Of a stretch of 64,000 bases of DNA, positions 11,228 through 22,598 are shown one piece after another; the first letter of the stretch is position 1, and each line of letters begins with the position of its first letter. This stretch comes from Brenneria izbisi (GTDB taxonomy: Bacteria > Pseudomonadota > Gammaproteobacteria > Enterobacterales > Enterobacteriaceae). The translations under genes and the position numbers were made by a program. Below the pieces are notes generated by a model. It searched no databases. It was not told where the DNA came from and was given only the letters and a program-made list of their open reading frames with translations. The stretch lies in assembly GCF_025840185.1 (NCBI RefSeq), contig NZ_JAMPJU010000002.1:62001-126000 (forward strand), read 5' to 3'.

Positions 11228-12703
11228 TTGCGAATCGGATTAATGATCAACTCAAACTGGCTGAATAAACCCAGGGCGATTGCCCTGCTTGCCGTTATGC
11301 TGTTCACTGCGTTTTTGATCATTAGCTGGACCAGCTATCAAGTTGCAAAAGAGTCGCTGGAAACAGAAATAGAAGAAAACACCCTGCCTCTGACCAGCGA
11401 CAATGTCTACTCAGAAATCCAGCAAGACTTGCTAAAACCGATTTTTATCTCATCACTGATGGCGCATGACACCTTTGTGCGTGACTGGGTTATCAATAAC
11501 GAAAGCGACCCCCAGGCGATGATCCGCTATCTGAAGGAAATCGATAATCGCTTCAATACGATATTTTCTTTTTTCGTTTCGGATAAAACCAAACGTTATT
11601 ACGATCCGCAGCGCATTCTGAAAACCGTTTCCGAACACGCTCCCGATGATCAGTGGTATTTTCAGGCCAGAACGCTGTCGGACGAAACGCCTTATTCCAT
11701 TGATATTCGCGTCGATCCTGAAGAACGCACGCGTCTGGATATCTTAATCAATCACCGGGTTATGGACTATAACGGCAACTTCATCGGGGTTACCGGTGTC
11801 GGGATCCCCGTTGAACGGGTAAAACATCTGATTGAAAAATACGAGCAACGTTATAACCGCACCATCTATTTTATAGATAAAACAGGGAATGTGACATTGC
11901 ACGGGAATACCTATAACCGCCCGCTGAAAATTCAGCAACAACCCGGATTATCCGCGCTGTCCACCTCAATTTTGACGGTTCCCGGCGGCGCATACGAATA
12001 TCAGATAAACGATAACCAAATTTTTCTGAACACGCGATTATTGCCTGAGTTTGGCTGGTATCTGATGGTGGAGCAACGTAATCACCCCAGCGAAAAACGA
12101 CTGTTTGCCACGCTGATAACCAATCTCGGTATCAGCGTTGGCTTCAGTATGCTGTTTTTATTCCTGCTCTGGCTGACCATTGGCGGCTATCAACGACGTC
12201 TGGAACAGATGGCGACTACGGATAAACTGACCGGCATCATGAACCGCCAGGCCTTTGACTACTTCTTCACCCGGTTATTAGCCAAACGTATTTCTCATCA
12301 ACGGCCTATCGCCATCGTGTTGATTGATATCGATAACTTTAAACGGATAAACGACCGCTATGGTCATGGCGTTGGCGATAAGGTGCTGCAACATATCGCC
12401 GGTCTGCTACAGCAGACCATCCGGCGCAACGATCAAATCTGCCGCTGGGGTGGCGAAGAGTTCGTCGTACTGCTGGATGACTGCAATCTCGATAACGCAT
12501 TACTGCGTGCCGACGCGCTGCGCAAAGCGATTGAATCGGCCAAAATCCAATCCGAAGGCGACACCATTCAGGTCACCATCAGTGGTGGCGTAGCGGAATA
12601 TCAACCCAATGAAACACTGGATACGTTGATTAACCGTGCGGATATTGCGCTCTATCAGGCGAAACAGCAAGGGCGCAACCGGGTGGTTAAATCGGAAGAA
12701 TAA
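11228..12703 (+). CDS. Membrane-bound diguanylate cyclase with periplasmic sensor
   Basis: Makes cyclic di-GMP from two GTP. 491 residues: TM1 near 17-38, a periplasmic sensory region of about 260 residues (Cache-like: MDYNGNFIGVTGVGIPVE), TM2 near 298-320, then a GGDEF domain. The active site reads RWGGEEFVVLL. An RxxD inhibitory site (RRND) sits exactly five residues before it, so product inhibition is expected. The start is unusual: TTG at 11228 lies 6 nt after AAGGAG, while the first ATG (11243) would be 21 nt away, too far. The signal sensed is unknown. Confidence 0.92.
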   Translation: MRIGLMINSNWLNKPRAIALLAVMLFTAFLIISWTSYQVAKESLETEIEENTLPLTSDNVYSEIQQDLLKPIFISSLMAHDTFVRDWVINNESDPQAMIRYLKEIDNRFNTIFSFFVSDKTKRYYDPQRILKTVSEHAPDDQWYFQARTLSDETPYSIDIRVDPEERTRLDILINHRVMDYNGNFIGVTGVGIPVERVKHLIEKYEQRYNRTIYFIDKTGNVTLHGNTYNRPLKIQQQPGLSALSTSILTVPGGAYEYQINDNQIFLNTRLLPEFGWYLMVEQRNHPSEKRLFATLITNLGISVGFSMLFLFLLWLTIGGYQRRLEQMATTDKLTGIMNRQAFDYFFTRLLAKRISHQRPIAIVLIDIDNFKRINDRYGHGVGDKVLQHIAGLLQQTIRRNDQICRWGGEEFVVLLDDCNLDNALLRADALRKAIESAKIQSEGDTIQVTISGGVAEYQPNETLDTLINRADIALYQAKQQGRNRVVKSEE

Positions 12704-12754
12704 TCGCCTTCGCCTGATTATCCCGATAACCGGCAGACGTTGCCGCAGGAATAC

Positions 12755-13093
12755 CTACCCTACCCGTTTCCCGTAGGCGTATTTCACTTCAGAAATGCGC
12801 AACTCGTAATGCCTGTACCACTCGGTGATACCAAATTCCTGCGCAATACGATGTTCCGCATGGTTTTTCCATTGCCTGATAGCTTCCAGCGAATCCCAAT
12901 AAGAGACGGTGATGCCGAATCCCTGACTATCACGCGCGCTTTCCGCCCCTAAATAACCGGGTTGCTGCATCGCCAATGCCACCATGCGATTTGACATAAC
13001 GTGATATCCCGCGTCCCCCGCCGTGCGCTGAGATGAAAAAATAACCGCAAAATAAGGCGGTTCCGGCAAGCAGGCAAACGACGTATCCGACAT
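12755..13093 (-). CDS. Antibiotic-biosynthesis-monooxygenase (ABM) domain protein
   Basis: 112-residue single-domain protein of the ABM ferredoxin-like fold. Characteristic segments are YFAVIFSSQRT (first strand), MVALAMQQPGYLGAESARD, and GFGITVSYWDSLEAIRQWKNHAEHRIAQE, the W-x-S-x-E-A-x-x-x-W-K pattern of this family. Members range from heme-degrading to quinone-forming enzymes; the active role here cannot be told. Start ATG 13093 has GAGG with 7-nt spacing. It is similar in length to the YqjZ-type stress proteins. Confidence 0.8.
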   Translation of the reverse strand: MSDTSFACLPEPPYFAVIFSSQRTAGDAGYHVMSNRMVALAMQQPGYLGAESARDSQGFGITVSYWDSLEAIRQWKNHAEHRIAQEFGITEWYRHYELRISEVKYAYGKRVG

Positions 13094-13284
13094 ATCACAA
13101 CCTCTGAATGTAAAGGAGAATAAACAAGGCTCATCGGTACCATTGGCCCAGATGAATCCGAGACTGAATACGTTTTAATATATTGAATTAACAAGCGCAA
13201 TCGCAAAATGGGTATATCAATGGGAAAAAAATAAAGCGGATATCGCACGCCATCGGCGATACCCGCTCTACCAATAGGTTGTTG

Positions 13285-13452
13285 TTAAATGCTATCGGTT
13301 TTGGTCTGAACCCAAAACGCGTGGATCAGGCCGGGGAAATATCCCAGCAAAGTGAGAAGAATATTCAGGATAAATGCGCCGCCAATCCCTTTCCCCAGTA
13401 ATACGCCCAGGGGCGGCAAAAGAATGGTAAACACAATTCGCCAAAAACCCAT
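13285..13452 (-). CDS. YqaE/Pmp3-family small membrane protein
   Basis: 55-residue hydrophobic protein with two membrane segments and the Pmp3 family pattern RIVFTILLPPLGVLLGKG, then ILNILLTLLGYFPGLIHAFWV. Homologues modulate membrane potential or respond to salt and envelope stress. The start at 13452 (MGFWRIV) has GGAG 8 nt upstream; an in-frame codon 66 nt earlier would add a polar extension unlike the family. Length matches the roughly 52-55 residues usual for YqaE. Confidence 0.88.
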   Translation of the reverse strand: MGFWRIVFTILLPPLGVLLGKGIGGAFILNILLTLLGYFPGLIHAFWVQTKTDSI

Positions 13453-13617
13453 GTCAATCTCCATAACGTAGTAATGACTTATGACCATAGTACAGGGAAC
13501 GCGATTTGTCAGCATCATATGGGGATATCATGAAAACAGCAGGAAAAACGGTTTTACCAATGATGCTCTCGCCGAGAGTTTTATCACAGAATAGGATAAC
13601 GATAATTGCTTGAATAG

Positions 13618-13707
13618 TGGCGGAGAGAGAGGGATTTGAACCCTCGGAGGGATTGCTCCCTCAACGGTTTTCGAGACCGTCCCGTTCAGCCGCTCCGGCA
13701 CCTCTCC
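13618..13707 (-). tRNA. tRNA-Ser (anticodon CGA)
   Basis: 90-nt class-II tRNA on the minus strand. The 5' acceptor strand GGAGAGG pairs with the 3' strand before discriminator G and encoded CCA. The anticodon loop reads TCTCGAAAA, anticodon CGA, for codon UCG. The long variable arm (GAGGGAGCAATCCCTC) is typical of tRNA-Ser, and GGTTCAAATCC marks the T-arm. Located upstream of mtfA, near tRNA-Asn. Confidence 0.97.
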
Positions 13708-13801
13708 GTTTAAGCGGTTGCTATGATGCCCGCTTTTGCGGCATTTTAACAGCATTAGCTCTCGCCTTTAAATTCAAGTGATGACTTAGCGAGCAATAGC
13801 G

Positions 13802-14599
13802 ATGATTAAATGGCCGTGGAAGACAAATGAATGTCCAACGGAAACGTTGGAGCAGTGGCAACCCGCGATGTCGATCCCCCTGTTAGCGCCTTTGAATGAC
13901 GTGGAACGGCAAAAATTGATAACGATTGCTGAAAAATTTCTGAAACTAAAACGCCTGATCCCGTTACAGGAACTGGTGCTAACCGACATTATGCAGCAAC
14001 GTATCTCGCTTTTGTTTTCTCTGCCAGTGTTGGAAATGGGCATCGAATGTCTGGATGGCTTTCATGAGGTGCTGATTTATCCCGGCCCCTTCATTGTTGA
14101 TGATGAATGGCAGGATGATATCGGGCTAGTGCATACCGGTAAAATCGTACAATCGGGGCAAAGTTGGGATCAAGGCCCGGTGATCCTCAACTGGCAGGAA
14201 GTTCAGGATTCGTTTGATCTATCCGGTTTCAATCTCATCATTCACGAAGTCGCCCACAAACTCGATGTACGCAGCGGCGGCGCCGCTACCGGCGTACCGG
14301 CCATCGCCTTGCGCGATATCGCCGCATGGGAACAGCATTTGCACGCCGCGATGGATGCATTGCAGGAGGAAATTGATTTGGTAGGCGAAGACGCCGCCAG
14401 CATGGATCCTTACGCCGCACAAGATCCTGTCGAATGTTTCGCGGTACTTTCCGAATATTTCTTCAGCGCGCCGGAACTGTTATCAGAACGATTTCCGGCG
14501 CTGTACCGCTGTTTCCAAGAATTTTACCGTCAAGACCCATTGAGCCGTCTCATCGCCTGGAAAAACAGCACCAACGACAACGCCCCGGTGATTTATTGA
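13802..14599 (+). CDS. mtfA: MtfA, Mlc anti-repressor zinc peptidase
   Basis: Cytoplasmic zinc protein that binds and inactivates the repressor Mlc (DgsA), relieving repression of ptsG, and has peptidase activity. The 265 residues match the family length. The HExxH zinc motif is seen as [10 protein letters not shown], with the downstream acidic ligand region [14 protein letters not shown]. Synteny with tRNA-Asn downstream is as in E. coli. The gene probably runs from its own promoter between tRNA-Ser and the ATG. Confidence 0.94.
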   Translation: MIKWPWKTNECPTETLEQWQPAMSIPLLAPLNDVERQKLITIAEKFLKLKRLIPLQELVLTDIMQQRISLLFSLPVLEMGIECLDGFHEVLIYPGPFIVDDEWQDDIGLVHTGKIVQSGQSWDQGPVILNWQEVQDSFDLSGFNLIIHEVAHKLDVRSGGAATGVPAIALRDIAAWEQHLHAAMDALQEEIDLVGEDAASMDPYAAQDPVECFAVLSEYFFSAPELLSERFPALYRCFQEFYRQDPLSRLIAWKNSTNDNAPVIY

Positions 14600-14708
14600 T
14601 CGCGATAAAAGAAAGAATTGTATATAGCCTAAACAGTCAGACGATAACACCGATTTTACCGTTGACAGCATAACAGGCGCCGGATATGATGCGCCCCGTT
14701 CACACGAT

Positions 14709-14784
14709 TCCTCTGTAGTTCAGTCGGTAGAACGGCGGACTGTTAATCCGTATGTCACTGGTTCGAGTCCAGTCAGAGGAGCCA
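14709..14784 (+). tRNA. tRNA-Asn (anticodon GTT)
   Basis: 76-nt tRNA. The acceptor stem TCCTCTG pairs with CAGAGGA, followed by discriminator G and encoded CCA. The anticodon loop is CTGTTAA (GTT), and GGTTCGAGTCC marks the T-arm. tRNA-Asn genes are frequent integration sites for islands carrying P4-like integrases, and an integrase remnant does follow at about 14.93 kb. Confidence 0.98.
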
Positions 14785-14928
14785 GATTTTAGTTTCATGA
14801 CTTCCCTATGAGTCCTGAAGCATTTAAAAAACAAAAAGTTATGCTTATCCGGTTGTCCTGCGAGGGATTGCCGGTTTTTTACGTTCGTAGTTTTTGGTGG
14901 CTTAATCGGGGGCCTCACGGTTCGTTGA

Positions 14929-15520
14929 GAAAATGAAGCCCCGGCTATCGCATTAACCGACATCGCTATCCGCAAGATAAAACCCATCGGCTCAAAGCTC
15001 TGGTCTATGAAGTACCGTACCCATGGCAAAGAGAAAAAGCTGGCCTTTGGTCCCTCGGGTGTTTCCCTGTTTAAGGCGCGTCAGCTACGCGATGCCGCTC
15101 GCGCTAAAGTACGTGAAGGGGCCGATCCTGCCGCTGATAAGAAGCTCGCGCAACAGAAAAAGAAAAACGGGCAGACATTTCGCCAGATCGCCATGAACAG
15201 GCACACCGATCACCGGCGCTGGATCTGGATGGTGAATTTACGCCGCCGGAAACCAATCATTACCCTGCCCTGCCGCTTGAAAGGCTGCCTGAATTGTTAT
15301 CCCGGACGGACAGTTACTCCGACAGATTACTGACCAATTATGCCCTTAAGCTGTCGCTGCTGTTTTTTGTGCGTTCCAGCGAACTGTGCTTTGCCCGCTG
15401 GCGTGAAATCGACTGGCAGCAGAAATTATGGATAATCCCGGAAATGCGGGAACCGATCAAAAACGTGCGTTTTTTTCGCCGTGGCGCAAAAATGAAAACG
15501 CAGCACATCGTTCCCTCTGT
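14929..15520 (+). pseudogene. Remnant of a P4-type tyrosine integrase
   Basis: Decayed integrase 145 nt downstream of tRNA-Asn. Frame 1 encodes the N-terminal arm-binding start ALTDIAIRKIKP, then jumps straight to GSKLWSMKYRTHGKEKKLAF (about 15 residues missing) and on to QTFRQIAM. After an internal deletion with a frame change the trace resumes as LDGEFTPPETNHYPALPLER and FVRSSELCFARWREIDW, ending at the pre-catalytic stretch KMKTQHIVP. No start codon exists in frame before 15007, a TGA lies at 14926, and the catalytic R-H-R-Y C-terminus is gone. Inferred to be the last trace of an island integrated at tRNA-Asn. Confidence 0.85.
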
Positions 15521-15869
15521 ATCTTCGAATGTGAAAGGCTTCGGCTGGAACCATAAAAGGGTTTACCGGATTTACTGCGAACTTTCGCTGAATATGCGTA
15601 TTAAGCCAAAGAAAAGGCTGAAACGGGAAGAGCCGGAGCCACTGAAAGTACCGACGAAACGCAATAAAAGCTGGTCGATAGATTTTATGCATGACCAGTT
15701 ATCCGATGGTCGCTCAGTCCGCTATGATTGGCCGGGACAAAATTTATTTTCCTCACTGGAGGAATTACAACAGTACGCAAAAGAGTGGCAGTGGTTTTAT
15801 AATCACGAAAGGCCGAATATGACATTGGGCGGATATACACCAAAGCAGTATGTGTTACGTGCAGCGTGA
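15521..15869 (+). pseudogene. Remnant of an IS3-family transposase (OrfB), fused to the integrase relic
   Basis: Follows the integrase relic in the same open frame. It encodes the middle of an IS3-type OrfB: GWNHKRVYRIYCELSLNMRI, then SWSIDFMHDQLSDGRS with the first catalytic Asp. It then passes directly into the far C-terminal part VRYDW, NLFSSLEELQQYA and FYNHERPNMTLGGYTPKQ. About 80-90 residues holding the second catalytic Asp are deleted without loss of frame, so it cannot be active. The stretch just after the stop (about 15874-15905, GTTAAAAATGGGGGG) may be the old IS end. Confidence 0.85.
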
Positions 15870-16146
15870 TCCTACTTGTAACCTCCGTTAAAAATGGGGG
15901 GATTACCGTAGGCTTTCATATATCATTGGATTTTTCTGATAAATCCAACGCGATGCGAGATAATCCACAAGAGCGCATCGCTTACTGTGGGAAAAGGCGC
16001 TGCAATGCTGGCAAAATTTTTCCTTTCAATTCACTTAATTGCCCGTTTTTGGCCTTTTTCTGCAAAGAATGAATAAAAACAATACTCGCGAAGCTCTCGT
16101 TGGGTCAGGCAGCACACTCCAATACTTTTGACGAGGAAAGTCACTT

Positions 16147-17124
16147 ATGAAAGCACTTGTTCTGGAACAAAAAGACCATCAAACATTGGCGGAAATAAAA
16201 GAGGTTACCCTGCCTGCGCCGAGCGAAGATGAGGTGCTGGTGGATATCGACTGGTCCGGCCTCAATTATAAAGACGCGCTGGCTATTACAGGAACTGGGA
16301 AAATAGTCCGTCAGTTTCCAATGGTGCCCGGCATCGATTTTTCAGGGCGTGTCAGCCAAAGCCATGATCCGCGCTTCTCGCCAGGCCAGTCCGTGATCCT
16401 GACGGGATGGGGCGTTGGCGAAACCCATTGGGGCGGCCTGGCTGAGCAGGCATGCGTGAAAGGCGACTGGCTGGTGCCGATGCCAGAAAACCTCAGCGCA
16501 CGCAACGCGATGATCATCGGCACGGCAGGTTTTACCGCCATGTTATGCGTGATGGCGCTGGAAGAAGCGGGCATAAAGCCGCAAGGCGGCAGTGTCGTGG
16601 TCACCGGCGCCAGCGGCGGCGTCGGCAGCACGGCGGTCGCATTACTGAAAGCTCTAGGATATACGGTTGCCGCAGTAACCGGTCGTGAAACCACCCATGA
16701 TTATCTGAAACAACTTGGCGCCGACGAAATCCTGTCGCGCGAAGAGTTTGCCGAAACCCGTCCGCTTGAGAAACAACGATGGGCCGGTGCCCTGGATACC
16801 CTGGGCGGCAACGTGCTGGCCAAAATACTCGCGCAGATGAATTATGGCGGTTGCGTCGCGGCTTGTGGTTTAGCCGGTGGCTATGATCTCCCCACCACCG
16901 TGATGCCTTTTATTTTGCGCAACGTGCGTCTACAGGGCATTGATTCGGTATTACTTCCGACATCCCGACGCGCTGACGTATGGCGCCGTTTAGCGCAAAT
17001 TCTGCCAGAAAGCTTTTATCAGCAAGCGGCAAGAGAAATCAAACTGGAAGATGCGGCAATAACCGCCACTGATTTTTTGAATAATAAAATACGTGGTCGA
17101 ACGTTGGTGAAAATCAGTCATTAA
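16147..17124 (+). CDS. acuI: Acrylyl-CoA reductase (NADPH) AcuI
   Basis: Medium-chain dehydrogenase/reductase of the quinone-oxidoreductase branch (YhdH/AcuI), which reduces acrylyl-CoA to propionyl-CoA with NADPH and protects against acrylate. 325 residues: GroES-like N-terminal half (VDIDWSGLNYKDALAITGTG, PMVPGIDFSGRV), then the Rossmann motif VVVTGASGGVGSTAVALL near residue 155 and VAAVTGRETTHDYLKQLGAD for NADPH. No zinc ligands, as expected for this branch. The ATG is preceded by GAGGAAAG. Stands alone downstream of the integrase/IS relic. Confidence 0.92.
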   Translation: MKALVLEQKDHQTLAEIKEVTLPAPSEDEVLVDIDWSGLNYKDALAITGTGKIVRQFPMVPGIDFSGRVSQSHDPRFSPGQSVILTGWGVGETHWGGLAEQACVKGDWLVPMPENLSARNAMIIGTAGFTAMLCVMALEEAGIKPQGGSVVVTGASGGVGSTAVALLKALGYTVAAVTGRETTHDYLKQLGADEILSREEFAETRPLEKQRWAGALDTLGGNVLAKILAQMNYGGCVAACGLAGGYDLPTTVMPFILRNVRLQGIDSVLLPTSRRADVWRRLAQILPESFYQQAAREIKLEDAAITATDFLNNKIRGRTLVKISH

Positions 17125-19651
<2,527 letters not shown>

Positions 19652-20140
19652 TCGAACCGCGTCATTGCTGACGCACAGGTACTGAAATGCCCCGTCCCGG
19701 TTATTCGGGCCGGGGCATTTTTTGCGCTTAGCCAATATCATTTCATGCCGTCAGACACCATTACGCCAGACCAGCATCAATCAATAGAGAACGAATGCGG
19801 AAAAGGACTGTTGACAATATGATGAACGGATAACTAATATTTTCTAAATAGATTAATATTTTATAAATAGAGAGTAGAGTGACATAATCATCCCCACGAG
19901 GGGGATGTTATGATTGAGAAGAGATTTCCCTGGATTGGCGCTTAACTTTACGTCAGAGCCATTTAAACGAAATGTCAGATGTTATATTTTTATGTACTAG
20001 CTTTGCATACTACGCTATTTTAGGAGCGGATTATAAAGGATAGCATGAGATAACAGTAGTTAGACTTTGGTATAGGTTTTCTATCCTGCTTTCATCCTCC
20101 TCTCCCTTGCTCACATTCATGAAAAATTTTGAGGCTGTTA
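19652..20140. other. AT-rich spacer between katG and the ExpR-like gene
   Basis: 489 bp. Apart from the katG terminator it contains a strong bulged inverted repeat at 19883-19912: CATAA-CATCCCC pairs with GGGGATG-TTATG, with one extra T in the left arm and loop ACGAG. No T-run follows. AT-rich sequence on either side (19830-19880 and 19975-20060) probably includes the promoter of the regulator. No lux-box-like 20-bp palindrome was recognised. Confidence 0.45.
19685..19723 (+). terminator. katG rho-independent terminator
   Basis: Long GC-rich hairpin with outer stem AAATGCCCCG / CGGGGCATTT and an inner extension, followed by six T. It lies 34 nt after the katG stop. Confidence 0.9.
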
Positions 20141-20875
20141 ATGTCCTTTTTTGTTACTGAAAACGAAATTATCAATACTACAATCAAAAACTACCTCAAT
20201 CGAAAGTTAAAGCGCTTTGGCGTTCTGAAATATGCTTACATGGTGATGAGCAAAAAGAATCCCTCACAGGTCGTTATTATTTCCAACTACCCGCAGGAAT
20301 GGGTAGAAACTTACAAAGAAAACAATTATCAGCATATCGATCCAGTCATTTTGACTGCGATAAACAAAGTCTCCCCTTTTTCCTGGGATGATAATCTGGT
20401 CATCAACTCTAAACTGCGATTCTCAAAGATTTTTAATCTTTCCAGGGAGTACAATATTGTTAACGGCTACACGTTTGTACTTCATGACCATCTGCAAAAT
20501 CTGGTCGCGCTGTCAATTATGATCGAAGAGGAAGAAAGTAGCGCCATTGAGAATATACTCGAAAATAATAAAGATAAAATACAGATGTTGTTCATCTCCG
20601 TTCATGAAAAATTCATCTCTCTTTATAACGAAGCGAGCAAAAATAATAATAAAAAACTGGGTGATAAAGAAATATTTTCCCATCGGGAAAATGAAATCCT
20701 GTATTGGGCCAGCATGGGGAAAACCTATCCTGAAATTGCAATGATTTTAGATATAAAAATAAGTACGGTAAAATTTCACATCGGCAATGTGGTAAAAAAA
20801 CTGGGCGTTTTAAATGCCAAACACGCTATACGGCTTGGCGTCGAACTACAGTTGATTAAGCCCGTTCCTTTATGA
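20141..20875 (+). CDS. expR: LuxR-type quorum-sensing regulator, ExpR-like
   Basis: Transcription factor with an N-terminal acyl-homoserine-lactone-binding domain (about residues 20-160) and a C-terminal LuxR helix-turn-helix (about 180-235). Ligand-site residues of the family are visible: the Trp and Tyr in EWVETY, the Asp-Pro in QHIDPVI, and the Trp in PFSWDD. The HTH reads [27 protein letters not shown]. Overall it resembles Pectobacterium ExpR/VirR, including the [15 protein letters not shown] end. Start chosen at ATG 20141 behind GAGG, giving 244 residues. No luxI/expI synthase lies on either side, so locally it is a solo. Confidence 0.88.
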   Translation: MSFFVTENEIINTTIKNYLNRKLKRFGVLKYAYMVMSKKNPSQVVIISNYPQEWVETYKENNYQHIDPVILTAINKVSPFSWDDNLVINSKLRFSKIFNLSREYNIVNGYTFVLHDHLQNLVALSIMIEEEESSAIENILENNKDKIQMLFISVHEKFISLYNEASKNNNKKLGDKEIFSHRENEILYWASMGKTYPEIAMILDIKISTVKFHIGNVVKKLGVLNAKHAIRLGVELQLIKPVPL

Positions 20876-20891
20876 GCGGAAACGTTGAAGG

Positions 20892-20919
20892 CCAGCCACA
20901 GAGTCAATTCTGTGGCTGG
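20892..20919. terminator. Hairpin between convergent expR and the PTS operon
   Basis: Perfect 11-bp stem CCAGCCACAGA / TCTGTGGCTGG with loop GTCAAT, placed 17 nt after the regulator stop and 45 nt from the end of the convergent operon. No T-run on either side, so termination would depend on the stem or on Rho. Confidence 0.55.
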
Positions 20920-20963
20920 ACAGGCACCTTGTTCAATCAAACATTCTGACATTTCAAAACCCA

Positions 20964-21269
20964 TCAGAAACCATAGCGAATCGCATCCTTGCTTTGCTGC
21001 ATCAAGCCGTCAATTTTTTGCGCATAGCGCTCGGCGCCATCGCTATCGCCAGCCAGAACACATTCACGGCGGCGGAGATTATAGGCTTTCATTAACTGGG
21101 TCTGAGCAACGCCAGGCTTGCCATAGCATTCCACGCTTTTTTCCCAACAGAGAATGGCATTCTCCACATCATGTTGTTCAAAAAAAACTTTACCCTGTTC
21201 ATTCAAGGCATTAGAACAGGCCTGAGCAGGCAGGCCCTGTTGCAGAATGTCGTCTATTGCCGTGCTCAT
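20964..21269 (-). CDS. Small TPR-like protein at the end of the PTS operon
   Basis: 101 residues, no recognised named family. The segment ALNEQGKVFFEQHDVENAILCWEKSVEC fits one tetratricopeptide unit (small residues at 8, 20 and 27 and an A-I-x-x-W-E-K-S/A-V helix B). AYNLRRRECVLAGDSDGAERYAQKI could be a second, degenerate one. It starts 15 nt after the IIC stop with its own AGGGGAA site, so it is very probably the last gene of the PTS operon. A protein-binding or regulatory role in the operon is inferred only. Confidence 0.7.
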   Translation of the reverse strand: MSTAIDDILQQGLPAQACSNALNEQGKVFFEQHDVENAILCWEKSVECYGKPGVAQTQLMKAYNLRRRECVLAGDSDGAERYAQKIDGLMQQSKDAIRYGF

Positions 21270-21284
21270 ATAGTTCCCCTGGTA

Positions 21285-22550
21285 TTAATTGAAGAAATTG
21301 AGAAGGTAGCCAAACACCAAACCAACGCCAATCACATCCGAATCACTGAAGGTGACGTTCTCTAAACCGAACTGTCCCAGCAGCGGCAACAATAGCGCTG
21401 GCAGCAACGTAATAAACAAACCGTGGAAAACCCCGCCGATGATAGCTCCGCGCCGCCCGCCTACCGCATTGGCGAAGATGCCTGCTGTACCGCCGGCAAA
21501 GAAGTTCGTCAGCATACCCGGCAATATCATTGCCAGCCCGACCGTCGGGAACAGGAACATGCCAATAATCGCACCCACGGTGGTGGCGATAAATCCGATA
21601 ATCACGGCATTCGGCGCATAGGGAAACAGCACCGGGCAGTCAAGCGCCGGTACCGCATTCGGCACAATGCGCAGGGCAATGCCGCGGAACGCCGGAACAA
21701 TCTCCGCCAGCAGTAACCGAACCCCGGCCAGCAATACATACACGCCAACCACAAACTGGATCGACTGGATAAAGGCATACACCAGATAGTTGACGCCATT
21801 CGAGTAGGCAGCCACCACATCCGGCCCGGCAGCCACCGCTGGAATGAGGTAGATGGGGATCATGACCACCATCATCGACAGATAGGTATCTTGCAGAAAG
21901 GAGAACGCCTGCGGTAATTCCAGATCTTCCGTGCTTTTACTGGCATCGCCGGTAACCCTGGCAACGCCAGCCTGCACGATATATCCGATCGTGCAAAAGT
22001 GTCCAAGCGCAATATCATCGCTACCGGTAATCTTACGAACGATGGGTTGCGCCATCGCGGGCATCAGCACCGCCATCAGACCGGCGATCACGCCGCCAAG
22101 GAGAATTAATTCCATCCCGCGCAAACCGCCCATATAACCGATCACTGAACACACCGTCGCCATCCACAACGAGGCCTGACCAGTTAAAAAGATATATTTA
22201 AAAGGCGTAAAACGGGCAATAACGATATTTATCACAAAGGCGATCACCATAATTAATGCGGTTTCTCTGCCCAGCGTTTTTTGCGCAATACCGGCAATTG
22301 CCCCCACATCGGTAACGATGCCGCGCATGTTAAACCCTTGCTGAAAAATTTCACCCAGGAATGTCAGCGTCGCTACAATAATATTGGCCCCGGCGAGCAA
22401 AACTAAAAAGCCCAATAACGTTTTCAACGTACCAGTAATCACCTTGCCCGGACTTTTTTTCAGTGCAATCAAGCCAATCATAGCGATTAATGAGACTAAT
22501 ATAGAGGCCTGACCAAGTACGTCATAGACAATAAAGTTAAGGAAAGACAT
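21285..22550 (-). CDS. PTS EIIC component, ascorbate (SgaT/UlaA) family
   Basis: Polytopic inner-membrane sugar channel of a phosphotransferase system, 421 residues with about ten hydrophobic segments from FIVYDVLGQASILVSLIAMIG to the end. The match is to the SgaT/UlaA-type IIC superfamily (LFPYAPNAVIIGFIATTVG, GMLTNFFAGGTAGIFANAVGGRRGA), which transports L-ascorbate and related sugar acids or pentitols. IIB and IIA are separate genes upstream. GGGGG lies 6 nt before the ATG. The substrate is unknown; the neighbours are an aldolase and a kinase, not the ulaDEF ascorbate enzymes, so ascorbate is unlikely. Confidence 0.88.
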   Translation of the reverse strand: MSFLNFIVYDVLGQASILVSLIAMIGLIALKKSPGKVITGTLKTLLGFLVLLAGANIIVATLTFLGEIFQQGFNMRGIVTDVGAIAGIAQKTLGRETALIMVIAFVINIVIARFTPFKYIFLTGQASLWMATVCSVIGYMGGLRGMELILLGGVIAGLMAVLMPAMAQPIVRKITGSDDIALGHFCTIGYIVQAGVARVTGDASKSTEDLELPQAFSFLQDTYLSMMVVMIPIYLIPAVAAGPDVVAAYSNGVNYLVYAFIQSIQFVVGVYVLLAGVRLLLAEIVPAFRGIALRIVPNAVPALDCPVLFPYAPNAVIIGFIATTVGAIIGMFLFPTVGLAMILPGMLTNFFAGGTAGIFANAVGGRRGAIIGGVFHGLFITLLPALLLPLLGQFGLENVTFSDSDVIGVGLVFGYLLNFFN

Positions 22551-22598
22551 AACAATCCCCCTGTTCTATTTCACAGTAATCGGACAAATCTAAAAGAA

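Noticed and set aside
15870..16146. attR copy of the tRNA-Asn 3' end bounding an island
   Set aside because: No repeat of the 3' tRNA sequence was found downstream of the IS relic.
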